This document shows, in pieces, positions 5,897 to 6,102 of a stretch of DNA of 6,102 nt; positions within the stretch are counted from its first letter, which is position 1, and every line of letters starts with the position of its first letter. Made by a program: the position numbers and the translations under genes. Origin of the DNA: Thermoanaerobacterales bacterium. GTDB lineage: Bacteria > Actinomycetota > Acidimicrobiia > Acidimicrobiales > JACDCH01. The stretch covers positions 1 through 6,102 of the forward strand of contig PKRH01000164.1 in assembly GCA_017577565.1 (NCBI GenBank). The letters run 5' to 3'. The notes beneath the pieces are model-generated. The model was given only the letters and a program-made list of their open reading frames with translations. It made no database searches and was not told the DNA's origin.

Positions 5897-5911
5897 GGCG
5901 GTGCCGCTCAC
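5893..5911. terminator. Small stem-loop spanning the convergent stop codons
   Basis: GTGAG-G-CG (5893-5900) pairs with CGCTCAC (5905-5911) around the loop GTGC, giving seven pairs with one bulged G. The TGA of the helicase and the TGA of the TadE-like gene on the other strand pair with each other. It is short and has no T-tract, so its role as a shared terminator is tentative. Confidence 0.3.
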
Positions 5912-6102
5912 CGCTCGACCCGCATGGTCGCCGTGCCGGTGAGCACGACGCCGTCCAGCGCCCGGCCCACCAGGGGGAGCCGGGTGCCCGCCGTGTAGCG
6001 GACCCGCGCCCGGACCCGGCTGCCGACCTCGCCGCGGCCGGTGACCTCGACCTCCAGGCGGTCGGGGTCGAGCGGCCCGGCCTGCTCGGCGGCGCGCCGG
6101 GC
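5908..6102 (-). CDS. TadE/TadG-like pilus assembly protein, C-terminal end (partial)
   Basis: Sixty-four codons enter from the right edge and end at the TGA at 5910-5908; the start and the N-terminal membrane helix lie outside. The visible tail has alternating strands, LEVEVTGRGEVGSRVRARVRY, then TRLPLVGRALDGVVLTGTATMRVER. This matches the usual end of TadE/TadG-type pseudopilin-like proteins (a beta-rich region with 'V.V.Y', then 'LPLvG' and 'TATMRvE'). Such proteins are inner-membrane-anchored minor components of Tad/Flp pilus machines. Convergence with the DUF1998 helicase, 11 bp apart, matches the known actinobacterial neighbourhood, in which this gene is followed upstream on the same strand by the secretion ATPase and TadB/TadC-like genes. 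The call rests on a short segment plus context. The Rv3654c-type TadE-like family of the same neighbourhood is an alternative. Confidence 0.7.
   Translation of the reverse strand, partial: ARRAAEQAGPLDPDRLEVEVTGRGEVGSRVRARVRYTAGTRLPLVGRALDGVVLTGTATMRVER

Noticed and set aside
3455..5911. Very long minus-strand open frame (818 codons) opposite the helicase
   Set aside because: Its translation is Gly/Pro/Arg/His-rich low complexity with no motif, and it mirrors the helicase frame. In very high GC DNA stop codons are rare on the opposite strand of real genes; the plus-strand frame has all helicase motifs.

Overview
The window is about three-quarters G+C by eye, uses GC-ending codons almost exclusively, and carries gene neighbourhoods typical of Actinomycetota. 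The BldG-type anti-sigma antagonist plus anti-sigma pair, the divergent DUF1998 helicase and the convergent Tad-like gene match a layout known in Streptomyces and Mycobacterium. The divergent sequences, and the small acidic lipoproteins, would suit a deep-branching high-GC lineage such as Acidimicrobiia; that placement is inference only. No mobile element, CRISPR array, tRNA or rRNA was seen.

Layout, left to right. (1) Bases 1-1436, minus strand: the N-terminal 478 codons of a LAL/MalT-like STAND ATPase, probably a LuxR-family regulator, running off the left edge. Its Walker A motif is degraded and its Walker B is intact. (2) Bases 1585-2106 and 2243-2641, plus strand: two small secreted acidic lipoproteins that are diverged paralogues, separated by a terminator-like hairpin. 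(3) Bases 2663-3442, minus strand: a two-gene operon encoding a BldG-like STAS anti-anti-sigma factor and an RsbW-type HATPase anti-sigma factor, 3 bp apart. (4) Bases 3443-3532: a compact divergent promoter region with two perfect palindromes. (5) Bases 3533-5896, plus strand: a full-length DEAH-like superfamily 2 helicase with a C-terminal DUF1998 cysteine cluster. (6) Bases 5908-6102, minus strand: the C-terminal end of a TadE/TadG-like pilus assembly protein, convergent with the helicase and entering from the right.

Together, the right half is the actinobacterial 'helicase/secretion neighbourhood' (helicase convergent to a Tad-like secretion/pilus operon) joined to a BldG-type partner-switching module. 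The switch would work by the HATPase kinase holding a sigma factor (not encoded here) or phosphorylating the STAS protein on Ser57. The lipoproteins and the LAL-like protein have no visible functional link to this module beyond adjacency. Three genes (LAL-like, bldG-like, helicase) lack a Shine-Dalgarno sequence and share a TANNNT hexamer exactly 9 nt before the ATG, suggesting leaderless or near-leaderless transcripts. The two lipoprotein genes and the anti-sigma gene have ordinary ribosome binding sites.

I did not find a convincing wholly new system. The points most worth a second look are the degenerate P-loop regulator, the lipoprotein pair with conserved cysteine spacing, and the shared leaderless promoter architecture.
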